Below, piece by piece: positions 44,046 through 54,730 of a DNA stretch of 64,000 bases. The position numbers and the translations under genes are program-made. Origin of the DNA: Pseudomonas fluorescens (GTDB lineage Bacteria > Pseudomonadota > Gammaproteobacteria > Pseudomonadales > Pseudomonadaceae). Numbering within the stretch: the first letter of the stretch is position 1; each line of letters starts with the position of its first letter. The notes under the pieces are model-generated. The model saw nothing but the letters and a program-made list of their open reading frames with translations. It was not told the DNA's origin and made no database searches. Where the stretch lies: positions 62,001 to 126,000 of the forward strand of contig NZ_CABVIX010000010.1 of assembly GCF_902498185.1 (NCBI RefSeq), in the 5' to 3' direction.

Positions 44046-44835
44046 GCGCTCGGCGCCGGTCGGCGTGATGGATTCAGGCGTCGGCGGTCTGTCGGTGCTG
44101 CGCGAAATCCACCATCTGCTGCCTGATGAGTCGCTGATCTATGTGGCCGATTGCGGACATGTGCCCTATGGCGAAAAATCCGCCGACCATATTCGCCAGC
44201 GTTGCCGGCGGATTGCCGAATTCTTCCACGCCCAGGGTGCCAAGGCCATGGTCCTGGCCTGCAATACCGCCACGGTAGCTGCGGTCGCCGACCTGCGCGA
44301 GCGCTATCCCGACTGGCCCTTGGTGGGCATGGAGCCTGCCGTCAAGCCTGCCGCAGCGGCGACCCGCTCCGGCGTGGTGGGGGTCCTGGCCACCACGGGC
44401 ACCCTGCAAAGCGCCAGGTTCGCGGCCTTGCTCGACCGCTTCGCCAGTGATGTGCGCGTGGTGACCCAGCCCTGTCCTGGGTTGGTGGAATGCATCGAGC
44501 AAGGAGATCTGGGCAGTCCGGCGCTTCGCCAGTTGCTGCAAGGCTATGTGCAACCTCTGCTGGCCGCCCGTTGCGACACCTTGATCCTGGGCTGTACCCA
44601 CTATCCCTTCCTGCGTCCATTGCTGGCCGAGTTGGTGCCGCCCGACGTGGCGATCATCGACACCGGCGCTGCGGTAGCGCGCCAGCTGCAGCGGCTGCTT
44701 CGCGAGCGCGAGTTGCTGGCAGCCGGTCCAGCGCGCGAGGCCCAGTTCTGGACCAGCGCCAGTCCTGAGCAGCTGAAAGAAATCCTGCCGATGCTTTGGC
44801 AGCAGTCCGACAGCGTGAACAGCTTTCCAATGTAA
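44038..44835 (+). CDS. murI: Glutamate racemase
   Basis: 265 residues from [24 protein letters not shown]. It supplies D-glutamate for peptidoglycan. Both catalytic cysteines are seen, in [11 protein letters not shown] and [11 protein letters not shown], with the conserved DSGVGGLSV loop and [11 protein letters not shown]. It overlaps moeB by 8 bp and ends the hemA-prfA-prmC-moeB-murI run. Confidence 0.95.
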   Translation: MAERSAPVGVMDSGVGGLSVLREIHHLLPDESLIYVADCGHVPYGEKSADHIRQRCRRIAEFFHAQGAKAMVLACNTATVAAVADLRERYPDWPLVGMEPAVKPAAAATRSGVVGVLATTGTLQSARFAALLDRFASDVRVVTQPCPGLVECIEQGDLGSPALRQLLQGYVQPLLAARCDTLILGCTHYPFLRPLLAELVPPDVAIIDTGAAVARQLQRLLRERELLAAGPAREAQFWTSASPEQLKEILPMLWQQSDSVNSFPM

Positions 44836-44950
44836 AAAAAATGTGAAAAAGCAGCGCCCCAAGCTGAACTATCGTGCCACTGCTGATTTCTACTCCCCTG
44901 TCTGAAGAGTCAGAACAACAAACAACAGCATTGGAAAAAGGACGTTTCTC

Positions 44951-45469
44951 ATGAAGAAACTGCTTTGCATGGCGGCAGCTGCCGTCGTTACCTTGGGGCA
45001 GACTTTTACCGCGCAGGCGGCAGACGTATCGTTGTCGGTGGGGCAGACCGGCGATTCGACGATGGTCTACCGGCTGGGCCTGCAATCGAACTGGGACAAG
45101 AGCTGGTGGCAAACCAGCGTGGGCCGCGTGACCGGCTACTGGGACGGCGCCTACACCTTCTGGGATGGCGATGAAACGGCGAGCAATCACAGTTTGTCGT
45201 TCGCACCCGTGTTCGTCTACGAGTTCGCGGGCGAGTCGGTCAAGCCTTACATCGAAGCGGGGATCGGCGTTGCGGCGTTTTCCAGCACTGAAATCGAGAG
45301 CAACCAGCTGGGTTCCTCCTTCCAGTTCGAAGACCGTATCGGATTCGGCCTGCGCTTCGCTGGCGGGCAAGAGGTGGGTATCCGGGCGATCCACTACTCG
45401 AACGCGGGCATCACCTCGACCAACGATGGCGTCGAGAGCTACAGCCTGCACTACCGCATGCCTCTTTGA
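44951..45469 (+). CDS. pagL: Lipid A 3-O-deacylase PagL
   Basis: 172 residues with a signal peptide cut after about A23 (FTAQA|ADVSL). The mature protein is an eight-strand outer-membrane barrel that removes the 3-O-linked acyl chain from lipid A. The catalytic His and Ser are H148 and S150 in RAIHYSNAGI, and the family segment FEDRIGFGLRF precedes them. The C-terminal HYRMPL is a suitable barrel end, though it does not finish in the commonest F. It stands alone, 115 bp after murI and convergent with phrB. Confidence 0.9.
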   Translation: MKKLLCMAAAAVVTLGQTFTAQAADVSLSVGQTGDSTMVYRLGLQSNWDKSWWQTSVGRVTGYWDGAYTFWDGDETASNHSLSFAPVFVYEFAGESVKPYIEAGIGVAAFSSTEIESNQLGSSFQFEDRIGFGLRFAGGQEVGIRAIHYSNAGITSTNDGVESYSLHYRMPL

Positions 45470-45504
45470 GAGAAGTGGCTGCCCCTTCAATGGGGCAGCC
45501 AGGT

Positions 45505-46923
45505 TTAGCCGGGCAGTGACTTGAAGGCTTCCAGCGCCCGCTGACGGCTCTCGCTGATATCCACGATCTGCCGATGATAGCGGGAGCCGTCCGAATGCTC
45601 TGCGTTCGAGACGGGTGAATGCACGGCCTTCTTGTCCAGTCCCGCCAGCTCCGGTATCCACTGCCGGATGAACACCCCCTTCGCATCGAAACGCTGGGAT
45701 TGGGTGATCGGATTGAAGATCCGGAAGTACGGCACTGAGTCTGTCCCGGTCGAAGCGCTCCATTGCCAGCCACCATTGTTGGCCGCCAGGTCTCCGTCGA
45801 TCAGGTGACGCATGAAGTGCCGCTCCCCCAGGCGCCAGTCGATCAGCAGGTTCTTGGTCAGAAACATGGCCACGACCATCCGCAGGCGGTTGTGCATCCA
45901 GCCGGTGGCAAGCATCTGGCGCATGGCGGCATCGATCAGCGGAAAACCGGTGCGGCCTTCTTCCCAGGCCTTCAGGTCTTCGGGAGCGTTGCGCCAGGGC
46001 AGGGCTTCGGTGTGCTGGCGGAAGGCCCGGTGCCGTGACACCTGTGGATAGCCAACCAGAATATGTTTGTAGAACTCGCGCCAGAGCAGCTCGTTGACCC
46101 ACGTCTGCACGCCGCTGCTGCCCCCATCGAATTCCCCGCGATTGTTTGACATCGCCGCGTGCAGACACTGGCGCGGGGAGATGACGCCAGCTGCCAGATA
46201 CGCTGAAAGCTGGCTGGTGCCGGGCTCAGCCGGAAAGTCGCGCTGTTGCAGGTAGTCATCGACATCGTCATCGATAAAGGTCTGCAGCCGTCGCTGGGCT
46301 TCACGCTCACCGGCCGGCCAGAGATCGCGCAGGCTTTGCTCCGGTGTCGCGAACCCTGGAATATACTCCGGCGCCGGGTCGCCCTCGACCGGTACGGGCG
46401 CCTGGCGATGCACCTTTGGCGCCATCGCGGGAAGGCTGCGGTGCAGGTGTTCGTGGCAGGCCCTGCGGAACTGACCGAACACCTGGTAGTAGTGGCCGCT
46501 GCGCGTCAGGATGGTGCCGGGCGCGAACAGCAGCTGATCCAGGTAGCTGTGGGCGGTGATCCCGGCCTCGGTGAGCACGCCCCGGGTGCTTTCATCGCGG
46601 ACGGCTTCGTTGACACCGTACTCATCGTTCCAGTGTACCGCCTCGACCTTGAGCTGCCGGCAGAGCTTGAGCAGGGCGTCGGGTACCTGCTGCCAAGTGT
46701 CCACAAGACGGATCAGCAAGGGGATGTTGAGCTTGCCGAGCGAGTGCTGGAGCTCGCGCAGGTTACGCAGCCAGAAATCGACTTTGCACGGGGCGTCGTC
46801 GTGGGTGTGCCATTGCCCTGGACTGGCGATCCACACCGCCACGGTCGGTCCGCGCTCGCAGGCGGCGCTCAAGGCGGTGTTGTCGTCGATGCGCAGGTCG
46901 CTGCGCAGCCAGATCAGTTGCAT
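45505..46923 (-). CDS. phrB: Deoxyribodipyrimidine photolyase
   Basis: 472 residues from MQLIWLRSDLRIDDNTAL, the length of E. coli PhrB. It uses blue light and FADH to split cyclobutane pyrimidine dimers. The N-terminal alpha/beta domain holds the antenna site. The FAD domain has EPGTSQLSAYLAAGVISPRQCL, WVNELLWREFYKHIL, the tryptophan-rich MRQMLATGWMHNRLRM and NNGGWQWSASTGTD. It overlaps the MerR-type gene stop as TGATG, so it is translated from the same light-box-controlled operon. Confidence 0.95.
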   Translation of the reverse strand: MQLIWLRSDLRIDDNTALSAACERGPTVAVWIASPGQWHTHDDAPCKVDFWLRNLRELQHSLGKLNIPLLIRLVDTWQQVPDALLKLCRQLKVEAVHWNDEYGVNEAVRDESTRGVLTEAGITAHSYLDQLLFAPGTILTRSGHYYQVFGQFRRACHEHLHRSLPAMAPKVHRQAPVPVEGDPAPEYIPGFATPEQSLRDLWPAGEREAQRRLQTFIDDDVDDYLQQRDFPAEPGTSQLSAYLAAGVISPRQCLHAAMSNNRGEFDGGSSGVQTWVNELLWREFYKHILVGYPQVSRHRAFRQHTEALPWRNAPEDLKAWEEGRTGFPLIDAAMRQMLATGWMHNRLRMVVAMFLTKNLLIDWRLGERHFMRHLIDGDLAANNGGWQWSASTGTDSVPYFRIFNPITQSQRFDAKGVFIRQWIPELAGLDKKAVHSPVSNAEHSDGSRYHRQIVDISESRQRALEAFKSLPG

Positions 46924-47825
46924 CAAAGGGGGTCTCCGGTTGCGGGGGCGTCGCGCAGTTGTTGCAGCTTGTGCAGCGTGGCCTGAGGGGTGTCGAGCAG
47001 GTAAAGGCCGGGCGATTGCAGTGCGCTTAGCCCAGCTTGATGAACAGGCAGGGCAGGGCCACTCAGGATCTTCGGCACGTCGATCAAAGGCAGGCTGCGC
47101 TGCAGCTCCGGCATATCGATGCGCCGGCCCAGGCTCATCACCAGGGCACGCGGTTGCAACTGCCGTACGGCCTCGCGCAACTGGCTGCCCGTTACCGGCC
47201 ACTCAAGGATCTCGACCGGTTGGCCGCTGCTGCTCAGCAGCCAGGCGCACAGCCACAGATGCGCGTCGAAGGCCTGCTCGCTGGTGCTGGCCAGCAGCAC
47301 CGGTGGGCCTTCGAGCGAGTGATTGTCGTGATAGACCCGCGCGCCCAGCTTGCTGCGCAGCCAGGAATTGAAAAACACCTGCTCCAGCTGGGGATTGAAC
47401 GGGCTTTGCCAGCGGTGGGCCAGAATGTCGAGCACGGGCAAGAGCAGGCGCTCGCAAAGGGTTACGGCGGGATACAGCGCCATGGCCTGATTGAGCAACT
47501 GGTCAAGCGGACGCTGGGCAAGATTGCCGATGGCTTCGATCAACTGCTCGCAGCGCACAGGCCAATCGCCCTGGGGGGAGGGCACCGGCACTTGCCGCTC
47601 GCTGTCGAGCAGCGCGCGTACCTGGCCCACCGAGGCGCCGCGCTCGAGCCAGCGCAAGATGGCTTGCACCCGCTCCACCTGATCTGCCGGGTAGAGCCGG
47701 TGTCCCTTGCCGGTGCGTCCCGGGGTGAGCAGGCCATAGCGGCGCTCCCACGCGCGCAGCGTCACCGGGTTCACGCCAGTCAGGCGGGCGACTTCACGAA
47801 TGGGCAACAGCGCTTCAGATGGCAT
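46923..47825 (-). CDS. MerR-family regulator of the Class II LitR (PplR) type
   Basis: 300 residues. The N-terminal MerR helix-turn-helix is LPIREVARLTGVNPVTLRAWERRYGLL, with the wing GKGHRLYPADQVERVQAI. The C-terminal part follows the LitR/CarH layout of helical bundle plus B12-binding-like Rossmann domain, but the cobalamin motif E/DxHxxG is degenerate (D187-A-H-L-W-L). The Trp/Glu-His motif of the helical bundle is also lost. This is what is described for Class II LitR of P. putida (PplR1), which depends on LOV photoreceptors rather than B12. It is the middle gene of a DUF523-merR-phrB operon carrying a matching box at its promoter. Confidence 0.85.
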   Translation of the reverse strand: MPSEALLPIREVARLTGVNPVTLRAWERRYGLLTPGRTGKGHRLYPADQVERVQAILRWLERGASVGQVRALLDSERQVPVPSPQGDWPVRCEQLIEAIGNLAQRPLDQLLNQAMALYPAVTLCERLLLPVLDILAHRWQSPFNPQLEQVFFNSWLRSKLGARVYHDNHSLEGPPVLLASTSEQAFDAHLWLCAWLLSSSGQPVEILEWPVTGSQLREAVRQLQPRALVMSLGRRIDMPELQRSLPLIDVPKILSGPALPVHQAGLSALQSPGLYLLDTPQATLHKLQQLRDAPATGDPL

Positions 47826-48786
47826 TTCGCAGCCCCATGCTTGCGGGGTGCGGGTTCAAGTAAGCCTGCTGCAGCAGATAGGGGTCGGGATGATTGTGCA
47901 GATGATGCTTGAGCAGGGTCAGGGGTACCACCAGCGGCACGGTGCCCTTCTGATATTCGCTGATCAGACGCTGCAGTTCCAACCTGTCGTCCGTGCTCAG
48001 GTCTTCGCGAAGATAACCGACCAGGTGCTGCAGCACGTTGCAGTGGGTACCACGGCTGGCGCAACGGCGCAGCGCATGCATCAGCTGGCCGAAATAACGG
48101 GTCCCGATCGCCTGGGGATCGTCCTCGCGGCTCATGGTGCCCAGCAGTCGGCCTAGCTCGCGATAGGCCTGGGGGTTATGAGCCATCAGCAGGTACTTGT
48201 AGCGCGAGTGGTAGCGGATCAGCGCTCCGCGGCTCATGCCCTGTACCAGCAGCTGCTGCCAGTCGGCGTAGGCATAGACGCGGCTGATAAAGTTTTCGCG
48301 CAGCACCGGATCGTGCAAGCGTCCCTCTTCTTCGACCGGAAGGTCCGGGCGGCGGGCGCAGAACGCTTCGGCATAGACGCCGCGTCCACTCTTCACCGCA
48401 GGGTGGCCGTTGTCCTGGTAGACCTTGACGCGTTCAAGGCCGCATGACGGCGACTTCTGCATGAACACATAGCCGCAGATATCGGTGAGCGCGTCTGCCA
48501 TCTGCTCGCCGTAGGCACGTAGTGGACCTGCCAGATCAAGGGATGGATTGCGGCTACCGGTGACCGCCGGATTGTCCGGGTCGCCAACCAGGCGAATGGC
48601 TTCGCGCGGAATACCCAGGCCGATGGCGACCTCGGGGCACAGTGCTACCCAGTCGAAATGCTCGTTGAATAGGTCGCGGCACAAGGCAGAGGATTTATGA
48701 CCGCCATTGAAGCGTACGTTATCGCCGGTCAGGCAAGCGCTGATTCCAATGCGGGGTTTGGCGAGTGGCGTTGGGCTGTTCATCAC
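47815..48786 (-). CDS. DUF523-DUF1722 (YbgA-like) protein
   Basis: 323 residues. Residues 10-160 form DUF523 (IGISACLTGDNVRFNGG, QKSPSCGLERVKVY, with conserved cysteines). Residues 190-310 form DUF1722 as in E. coli YbgA (YHSRYKYLLMAHNPQAYRELGRLLG, LKHHLHNHP, YLLQQAYLNPHP). Function unknown; the domain pair is repeatedly found beside photolyase genes, which suggests a repair or light-stress role. It is first in the operon, overlapping the MerR gene by 11 bp. GGAG lies six bases before the first of two ATG codons. Confidence 0.85.
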   Translation of the reverse strand: MMNSPTPLAKPRIGISACLTGDNVRFNGGHKSSALCRDLFNEHFDWVALCPEVAIGLGIPREAIRLVGDPDNPAVTGSRNPSLDLAGPLRAYGEQMADALTDICGYVFMQKSPSCGLERVKVYQDNGHPAVKSGRGVYAEAFCARRPDLPVEEEGRLHDPVLRENFISRVYAYADWQQLLVQGMSRGALIRYHSRYKYLLMAHNPQAYRELGRLLGTMSREDDPQAIGTRYFGQLMHALRRCASRGTHCNVLQHLVGYLREDLSTDDRLELQRLISEYQKGTVPLVVPLTLLKHHLHNHPDPYLLQQAYLNPHPASMGLRNAI

Positions 48787-48802
48787 CGTCTCCAGGAATA
48801 CT

Positions 48803-48826
48803 TGTACAGATGACTTTTCCTGTACA
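48803..48826. promoter_or_regulatory. PplR1/LitR-type box, TGTACA-N12-TGTACA
   Basis: TGTACA at 48803-48808 and 48821-48826, 12 bases apart, embedded in a perfect ACTTGTACAG...CTGTACAAGT inverted repeat. It lies 17 to 40 bases before the DUF523 start codon, so it overlaps the promoter. The pattern equals the published P. putida consensus T(G/A)TACA-N12-TGTA(C/T)A. Expected effect: repression in the dark. Confidence 0.85.
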
Positions 48827-48881
48827 AGTAAATTCCATCACAGTGTCCAGCGCTTGGAAACAATAATTTCCGCTGGGGCAG

Positions 48882-50039
<1,158 letters not shown>

Positions 50040-50055
50040 TCAAGAGGACACAGCC

Positions 50056-50961
50056 ATGCATATATTGCTGACCGGTGGTACGGGTTTGATCGGCCAACAC
50101 CTCTGCCAGTTCTGGCGCGACAAAGGGCATCGCCTGACAGTGTGGAGCCGTACGCCGAGCGAGGTGCCAAAGCGCTGCGGGACCGGCGTGCGCGGCATCG
50201 GCAGCCTGGATGAACTGGCGGCCGATGACCCGGTCGATGCGGTGATCAATCTGGCAGGCGCTCCGATCGCCGATCGTCCCTGGACGGCCACGCGGCGTAC
50301 GCTGCTGTGGTCCAGCCGCATCACGCTCACCGAGCAATTGCTGGCCTGGCTGCGCAGCCGTGAGCAGAAGCCCGAGGTGCTGGTGTCGGGCTCGGCCGTG
50401 GGCTGGTACGGCAATGGTGGCGAACGTGAGCTCAACGAGGCCTCCCCCCCGGTGAAGGAGGACTTCGCCAGCCAGCTGTGCATTGCCTGGGAAGAGACCG
50501 CTCAGCGGGCCGAAGCGCTGGGGATTCGCGTGGTGCGCGTGCGCACGGGTCTGGTGCTGGCCAGTGATGGCGGCTTTCTGTCGCGCCTGCGTCTGCCTTT
50601 CAAGCTGGGCCTTGGCGGGCCTATTGGCGACGGACGCCAGTGGATGCCGTGGGTGCACATCGACGACCAGATCGCCCTGATAGATTTTCTCGTGCAGCAC
50701 AAGGATACCAGCGGTCCTTATAATGCCTGCGCGCCTGAGCCGGTGCGCAACCGCGAGTTTGCCAAGCGCCTGGGCAAGGTGTTGCACCGTCCGGCGGTGC
50801 TGCCATTGCCGGCGCCATTGCTGCGGGCCGGCCTGGGCGAGCTTTCCGTCCTGCTGCTGGGTGGCCAGCGGGCAAGACCGGTGCGCCTGCAGGCGGCCGG
50901 ATTCACTTTCCGCTTCAATGATCTGCAATCGGCGCTGGACAACCTTTCCAGCCGCCTCTGA
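50056..50961 (+). CDS. TIGR01777 / YfcH-type NAD(P)-binding epimerase-like protein
   Basis: 301 residues of the extended short-chain dehydrogenase fold: [16 protein letters not shown] at the N-terminus, [31 protein letters not shown], and [21 protein letters not shown]1731-like C-terminal tail includes [24 protein letters not shown]. Its role is not established in bacteria. It lies 13 bp before hemH on the same strand and divergent from the renalase-like gene, sharing the light box region. Confidence 0.87.
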   Translation: MHILLTGGTGLIGQHLCQFWRDKGHRLTVWSRTPSEVPKRCGTGVRGIGSLDELAADDPVDAVINLAGAPIADRPWTATRRTLLWSSRITLTEQLLAWLRSREQKPEVLVSGSAVGWYGNGGERELNEASPPVKEDFASQLCIAWEETAQRAEALGIRVVRVRTGLVLASDGGFLSRLRLPFKLGLGGPIGDGRQWMPWVHIDDQIALIDFLVQHKDTSGPYNACAPEPVRNREFAKRLGKVLHRPAVLPLPAPLLRAGLGELSVLLLGGQRARPVRLQAAGFTFRFNDLQSALDNLSSRL

Positions 50962-50974
50962 AATAGGACGCTGC

Positions 50975-51988
50975 ATGACCGATCACGCTCTGCTGCTGGT
51001 CAACCTGGGTTCGCCGGCTTCTACCTCGGTGGCCGATGTGCGCCGCTACCTCAACCAGTTCCTCATGGACCCTTATGTGATCGACCTGCCGTGGCCGGTG
51101 CGGCGGCTGCTGGTGTCGCTGATCCTGGTCAAGCGCCCGGAACAGTCGGCCCATGCCTATGCCTCGATCTGGTGGGACGAAGGCTCGCCGCTGGTGGTGC
51201 TTACCCGGCGCCTGCGAGCGGCCATGGTCGAGCACTGGCCACACGGACCGGTTGAAATCGCCATGCGCTATGGCCAGCCTGCGATACCCGAGGTGCTCGA
51301 GCGCCTCGCTGCTCAGGGCGTGCGCAAGGTGACCCTCGCGCCCCTTTACCCCCAGTTCGCCGACAGCACCGTGACCACGGTGATCGAGCAGGCCCGGCAG
51401 ACACTCGAGCAGCGCCGGCTGCCGTTGCAGATGACCGTGTTGAAGCCGTTCTATGACAGGCCCGAATACATCGAGGCGCTGGTGGCCAGTGCCAGGTCCC
51501 ACCTTCAGCAGGGCTACGACCACCTGTTGCTGAGCTTTCACGGCCTGCCCGAGCGCCACCTTAAAAAGCTCGACCCTACCGGCAAGCACCGTTTCCAGGA
51601 TCCGGACTGCTGCAAGGACGCCAGCCCCGAGATGCGCGCCGTGTGTTACCGCGGGCAGTGCCTGGCCACGGCCAAGGCATTCGCCCATCAGATGGGAATA
51701 CCTGACGGCAAATGGTCGGTGTCGTTCCAGTCCCGGTTGGGCCGGGCGAAGTGGATCGAACCCTACACCGAAACGCGGCTCGACGAACTGGGCAAGGCGG
51801 GCGTGAAAAAGCTGCTGGTGATGTGCCCGGCGTTCGTCGCCGATTGCATCGAGACGCTCGAGGAGATCGGTGATCGCGGGCGCGAGCAGTTTATCGAGGC
51901 GGGGGGAGAGGAGCTGGTGCTGGTGCCGTGCCTGAATGATCACCCGCAATGGGTGAAGGCGTTGGCGGGGATGTGTGAAACAGCCTGA
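50975..51988 (+). CDS. hemH: Ferrochelatase
   Basis: 337 residues from [17 protein letters not shown] with AGGA upstream. It inserts ferrous iron into protoporphyrin IX, the last step of heme synthesis. Family segments are [32 protein letters not shown], the catalytic histidine in [31 protein letters not shown] and [17 protein letters not shown]. It probably shares a promoter with the TIGR01777 gene and so may respond to light, which would fit protection from photoreactive porphyrins. Confidence 0.95.
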   Translation: MTDHALLLVNLGSPASTSVADVRRYLNQFLMDPYVIDLPWPVRRLLVSLILVKRPEQSAHAYASIWWDEGSPLVVLTRRLRAAMVEHWPHGPVEIAMRYGQPAIPEVLERLAAQGVRKVTLAPLYPQFADSTVTTVIEQARQTLEQRRLPLQMTVLKPFYDRPEYIEALVASARSHLQQGYDHLLLSFHGLPERHLKKLDPTGKHRFQDPDCCKDASPEMRAVCYRGQCLATAKAFAHQMGIPDGKWSVSFQSRLGRAKWIEPYTETRLDELGKAGVKKLLVMCPAFVADCIETLEEIGDRGREQFIEAGGEELVLVPCLNDHPQWVKALAGMCETA

Positions 51989-52006
51989 TGTTCAGCCGGC
52001 AGTGCA

Positions 52007-52052
52007 GGCCTCTTCGCTGCGTTCGGCACCCCGACAAGCAAGCGAAGAGGCC
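52007..52052. repeat. 12-bp inverted repeat between convergent hemH and uraA
   Basis: GGCCTCTTCGCT (52007-52018) and AGCGAAGAGGCC (52041-52052) pair perfectly around 22 bases. No T run, so a REP-like or bidirectional hairpin. Confidence 0.6.
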
Positions 52053-52089
52053 AATCAAGGCGGTAGGTATTTACCGGCTTGACGCTGAG

Positions 52090-53364
52090 TCAGGGCAACT
52101 CATCATCCAGGGTCTTTTTCTTCCAGCTGTCATTGCCTGGCAACAGCAGGTTCAAGGCGATCGCCACCACGGCGCACAGGGCAATGCCCTTCAGGCCCCA
52201 GTCGTCCGGACCATCGCCACTGCCCACCAGCACACCGCCGATACCGAACACCAGGGTCACCGAGACGATCACCAGGTTGCGCGCTTCGGACAGGTCGATC
52301 TTGTGGCGGATCATGGTGTTCATGCCCACCGCCGCGATCGAGCCGAACAGCAGGCAGAGAATGCCGCCCATTACCGGTACAGGGATGCTCTGCAACAACG
52401 CGCCGAACTTGCCGATGAACGCTAGCACGATGGCGAATACCGCCGCCCAGGTCATGATCTTCGGGTTGTAGTTCTTGGTCAGCATCACCGCGCCGGTCAC
52501 TTCGGCGTAGGTGGTGTTGGGCGGCCCGCCCAGCAGTCCAGCCGCAGTAGTGGCCAGGCCGTCGCCAAGCAGGGTGCGGTGCAGGCCGGGCGTTCTCAGG
52601 TAGTCGCGACCGGTTACGCTGCCTACCGCGATCACCCCGCCGATATGCTCGATGGCCGGTGCCAGCGCAACGGGCACGATGAACAGGATCGCCTGCCAGT
52701 TGAAGGCGGGAGCCGTGAAGTTCGGCAGCTCAAGCCAAGGCGCCGCGGCAATCTTGGCAGTGTCGACCACGCCAAACGCGAACGACAGGGCGAAACCGAC
52801 CAGCACGCCGGCAATGATCGGCACCAGGCGGAAAATGCCCTTGCCGAATACCGCGACGATCAGCGTGGTCAACAGCGCCGGCATGGAAATCAGCATGGCC
52901 GTGCCGTACGGCACCAGCACACTGCCATCGCCACCCTTGCCCATGGCCATGTTTGCGGCGATAGGCGCCATTGCCAGACCGATGGAGATGATCACCGGGC
53001 CAATCACCACAGGCGGCAGCGTACGGTCGATGAAGCCCGTTCCCTTGATCTTCACGGCAAGGCCCATGAAGGTGTAGACAAAGCCGGCCGCCATGATTCC
53101 GCCCATGGTCTCGGCAAGGCCGAACTGGCCCTTGGCGAGGATGATCGGGGTAATGAAAGCGAAGCTGGATGCGAGGAACACCGGCACCTGACGACCGGTT
53201 ACCAGCTGGAACAGCAAGGTCCCGAGCCCCGCCGTGAACAGCGCGACGTTAGGGTCCAGGCCTGTGATGAGCGGCATCAGCACAAGGGCGCCAAATGCCA
53301 CGAAGAGCATCTGCGCGCCCGAAACGACCTGGCGCCAGAGCGGGTCGTTGAAGCCGTCCTGCAT
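52090..53364 (-). CDS. uraA: Uracil permease (NCS2 family)
   Basis: 424 residues with about 14 membrane segments. It imports uracil with protons. Typical segments are LPPVVIGPVIISIGLAMAPIA, APAIEHIGGVIAVGSVTGRDYLRTPGLHRTLLGDGLATT with the conserved EHIG motif, and LLGGPPNTTYAEVTGAVMLTKNYNP. The start lies 2 bp after the upp stop, so the transporter and the first salvage enzyme are coexpressed. Confidence 0.94.
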   Translation of the reverse strand: MQDGFNDPLWRQVVSGAQMLFVAFGALVLMPLITGLDPNVALFTAGLGTLLFQLVTGRQVPVFLASSFAFITPIILAKGQFGLAETMGGIMAAGFVYTFMGLAVKIKGTGFIDRTLPPVVIGPVIISIGLAMAPIAANMAMGKGGDGSVLVPYGTAMLISMPALLTTLIVAVFGKGIFRLVPIIAGVLVGFALSFAFGVVDTAKIAAAPWLELPNFTAPAFNWQAILFIVPVALAPAIEHIGGVIAVGSVTGRDYLRTPGLHRTLLGDGLATTAAGLLGGPPNTTYAEVTGAVMLTKNYNPKIMTWAAVFAIVLAFIGKFGALLQSIPVPVMGGILCLLFGSIAAVGMNTMIRHKIDLSEARNLVIVSVTLVFGIGGVLVGSGDGPDDWGLKGIALCAVVAIALNLLLPGNDSWKKKTLDDELP

Positions 53365-53366
53365 GA

Positions 53367-54005
53367 TCAGGCGTCCTTCTGCTTGGTGCCGAAGATCTTG
53401 TCACCGGCATCGCCAAGGCCTGGGATGATGTAGCCGTCCTCGTTGAGGCGCTCGTCGATCGAGGCAGTGTAGATCTTCACATCGGGATGCGACTTCTCGA
53501 CCGTGGCGATGCCTTCGGGGGCGGCGACCAGGACCATCGCGCGGATGTCGCGGCAGCCGGCCTTTTTCAGCAGGTCGATGGTAGCGACCATCGAGGCACC
53601 GGTGGCCAGCATCGGGTCGATGATCAGGGCCAGGCGCTGGTTGATCTCGGGCGCGAGTTTCTCAAGGTAGGTGTGCGCCTCGAGGGTTTCCTCATTGCGC
53701 GCAACGCCCACGGCACTGACCTTGGCGCCCGGGATCAGACTGAGCACGCCATCGAGCATGCCGATGCCGGCACGCAGGATCGGCACGACAGTGATCTTCT
53801 TGCCAGCGATCTTCTCGACTTGTACCGTGCCGCACCAACCTTGGATCTCGTAGGTTTCCAGGGGAAGATCCTGGGTGGCTTCGTAGGTCAGGAGGGCGCC
53901 GACTTCCTGGGCGAGTTCGCGGAAGTTCTTGGTGCTGATATCGGCACGGCGCATGAGGCCGAGCTTGTGACGGATCAGCGGATGGCGGATCTCACGGGTA
54001 GGCAT
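53367..54005 (-). CDS. upp: Uracil phosphoribosyltransferase
   Basis: 212 residues from [19 protein letters not shown]. It converts uracil and PRPP to UMP. Seen are [24 protein letters not shown], the PRPP-binding [20 protein letters not shown] and the C-terminal [25 protein letters not shown]. Directly followed by uraA. An upstream in-frame methionine would add nine residues without family match. Confidence 0.96.
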   Translation of the reverse strand: MPTREIRHPLIRHKLGLMRRADISTKNFRELAQEVGALLTYEATQDLPLETYEIQGWCGTVQVEKIAGKKITVVPILRAGIGMLDGVLSLIPGAKVSAVGVARNEETLEAHTYLEKLAPEINQRLALIIDPMLATGASMVATIDLLKKAGCRDIRAMVLVAAPEGIATVEKSHPDVKIYTASIDERLNEDGYIIPGLGDAGDKIFGTKQKDA

Positions 54006-54170
54006 AGGGGGAAGGCTCCGGAATGCGGGCAAAAAAACCGCGCTAGATTAATCTATTCAGCCACGGGTGTCCTGTAGTCCTTTTGCACGGTACTCCAAAA
54101 CACTTGATCTGACGCGTGTGGGTGCGTACCTTTGCCCGCTTTTCTCAATAGCCGTCCCCCGGAGAGCGCC

Positions 54171-54728
54171 ATGTCCGCTGATCTCGAGCACATCCGTCAA
54201 GTCATGCGCGAGGCTGACTGCCTGTACAACGAAGCGCAGGTCGAAGCCGCCATCGCCCAGGTGGGCGAGCAGATCACCCAGCAACTGGCCGACACCAATC
54301 CAGTGGTGTTCTGCGTGATGAACGGTGGCCTGATCTTCGCCGGCAAGCTGCTGACGCACCTGCAGTTCCCGCTGGAAGCCTCGTACTTGCACGCAACCCG
54401 CTACCGCAATCAGACCAGCGGTGGTGAGCTGTTCTGGAAAGCCAAGCCGGAAGTGTCCTTTATCGACCGCGATGTACTGATCGTCGATGACATTCTCGAC
54501 GAAGGCCACACCCTCAGCGCCATCATCGAGTTCTGCAAGCATGCTGGCGCACGCAACGTGTATACCGCGGTGCTGATCGACAAGGACCATGACCGCAAGG
54601 CCAGTCCGGACCTGAAGGCCAACTTCGTCGGCCTGCCGTGCATCGACCGCTACATCTTCGGTTACGGCATGGACTACAAGGGCTACTGGCGCAACGCCAA
54701 CGGCATCTTCGCCGTCAAGGGGATGTGA
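54171..54728 (+). CDS. hpt: Hypoxanthine-guanine phosphoribosyltransferase
   Basis: 185 residues from the ATG with GGAG ten bases upstream. It salvages hypoxanthine and guanine with PRPP. Motifs are VVFCVMNGGLIFAGKLL, the PRPP loop VLIVDDILDEGHTLSAII, and LPCIDRYIFGYGMDYKGYWRN. It is divergent from upp-uraA, so the purine and pyrimidine salvage genes share an intergenic region. Confidence 0.92.
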   Translation: MSADLEHIRQVMREADCLYNEAQVEAAIAQVGEQITQQLADTNPVVFCVMNGGLIFAGKLLTHLQFPLEASYLHATRYRNQTSGGELFWKAKPEVSFIDRDVLIVDDILDEGHTLSAIIEFCKHAGARNVYTAVLIDKDHDRKASPDLKANFVGLPCIDRYIFGYGMDYKGYWRNANGIFAVKGM

Positions 54729-54730
54729 CC

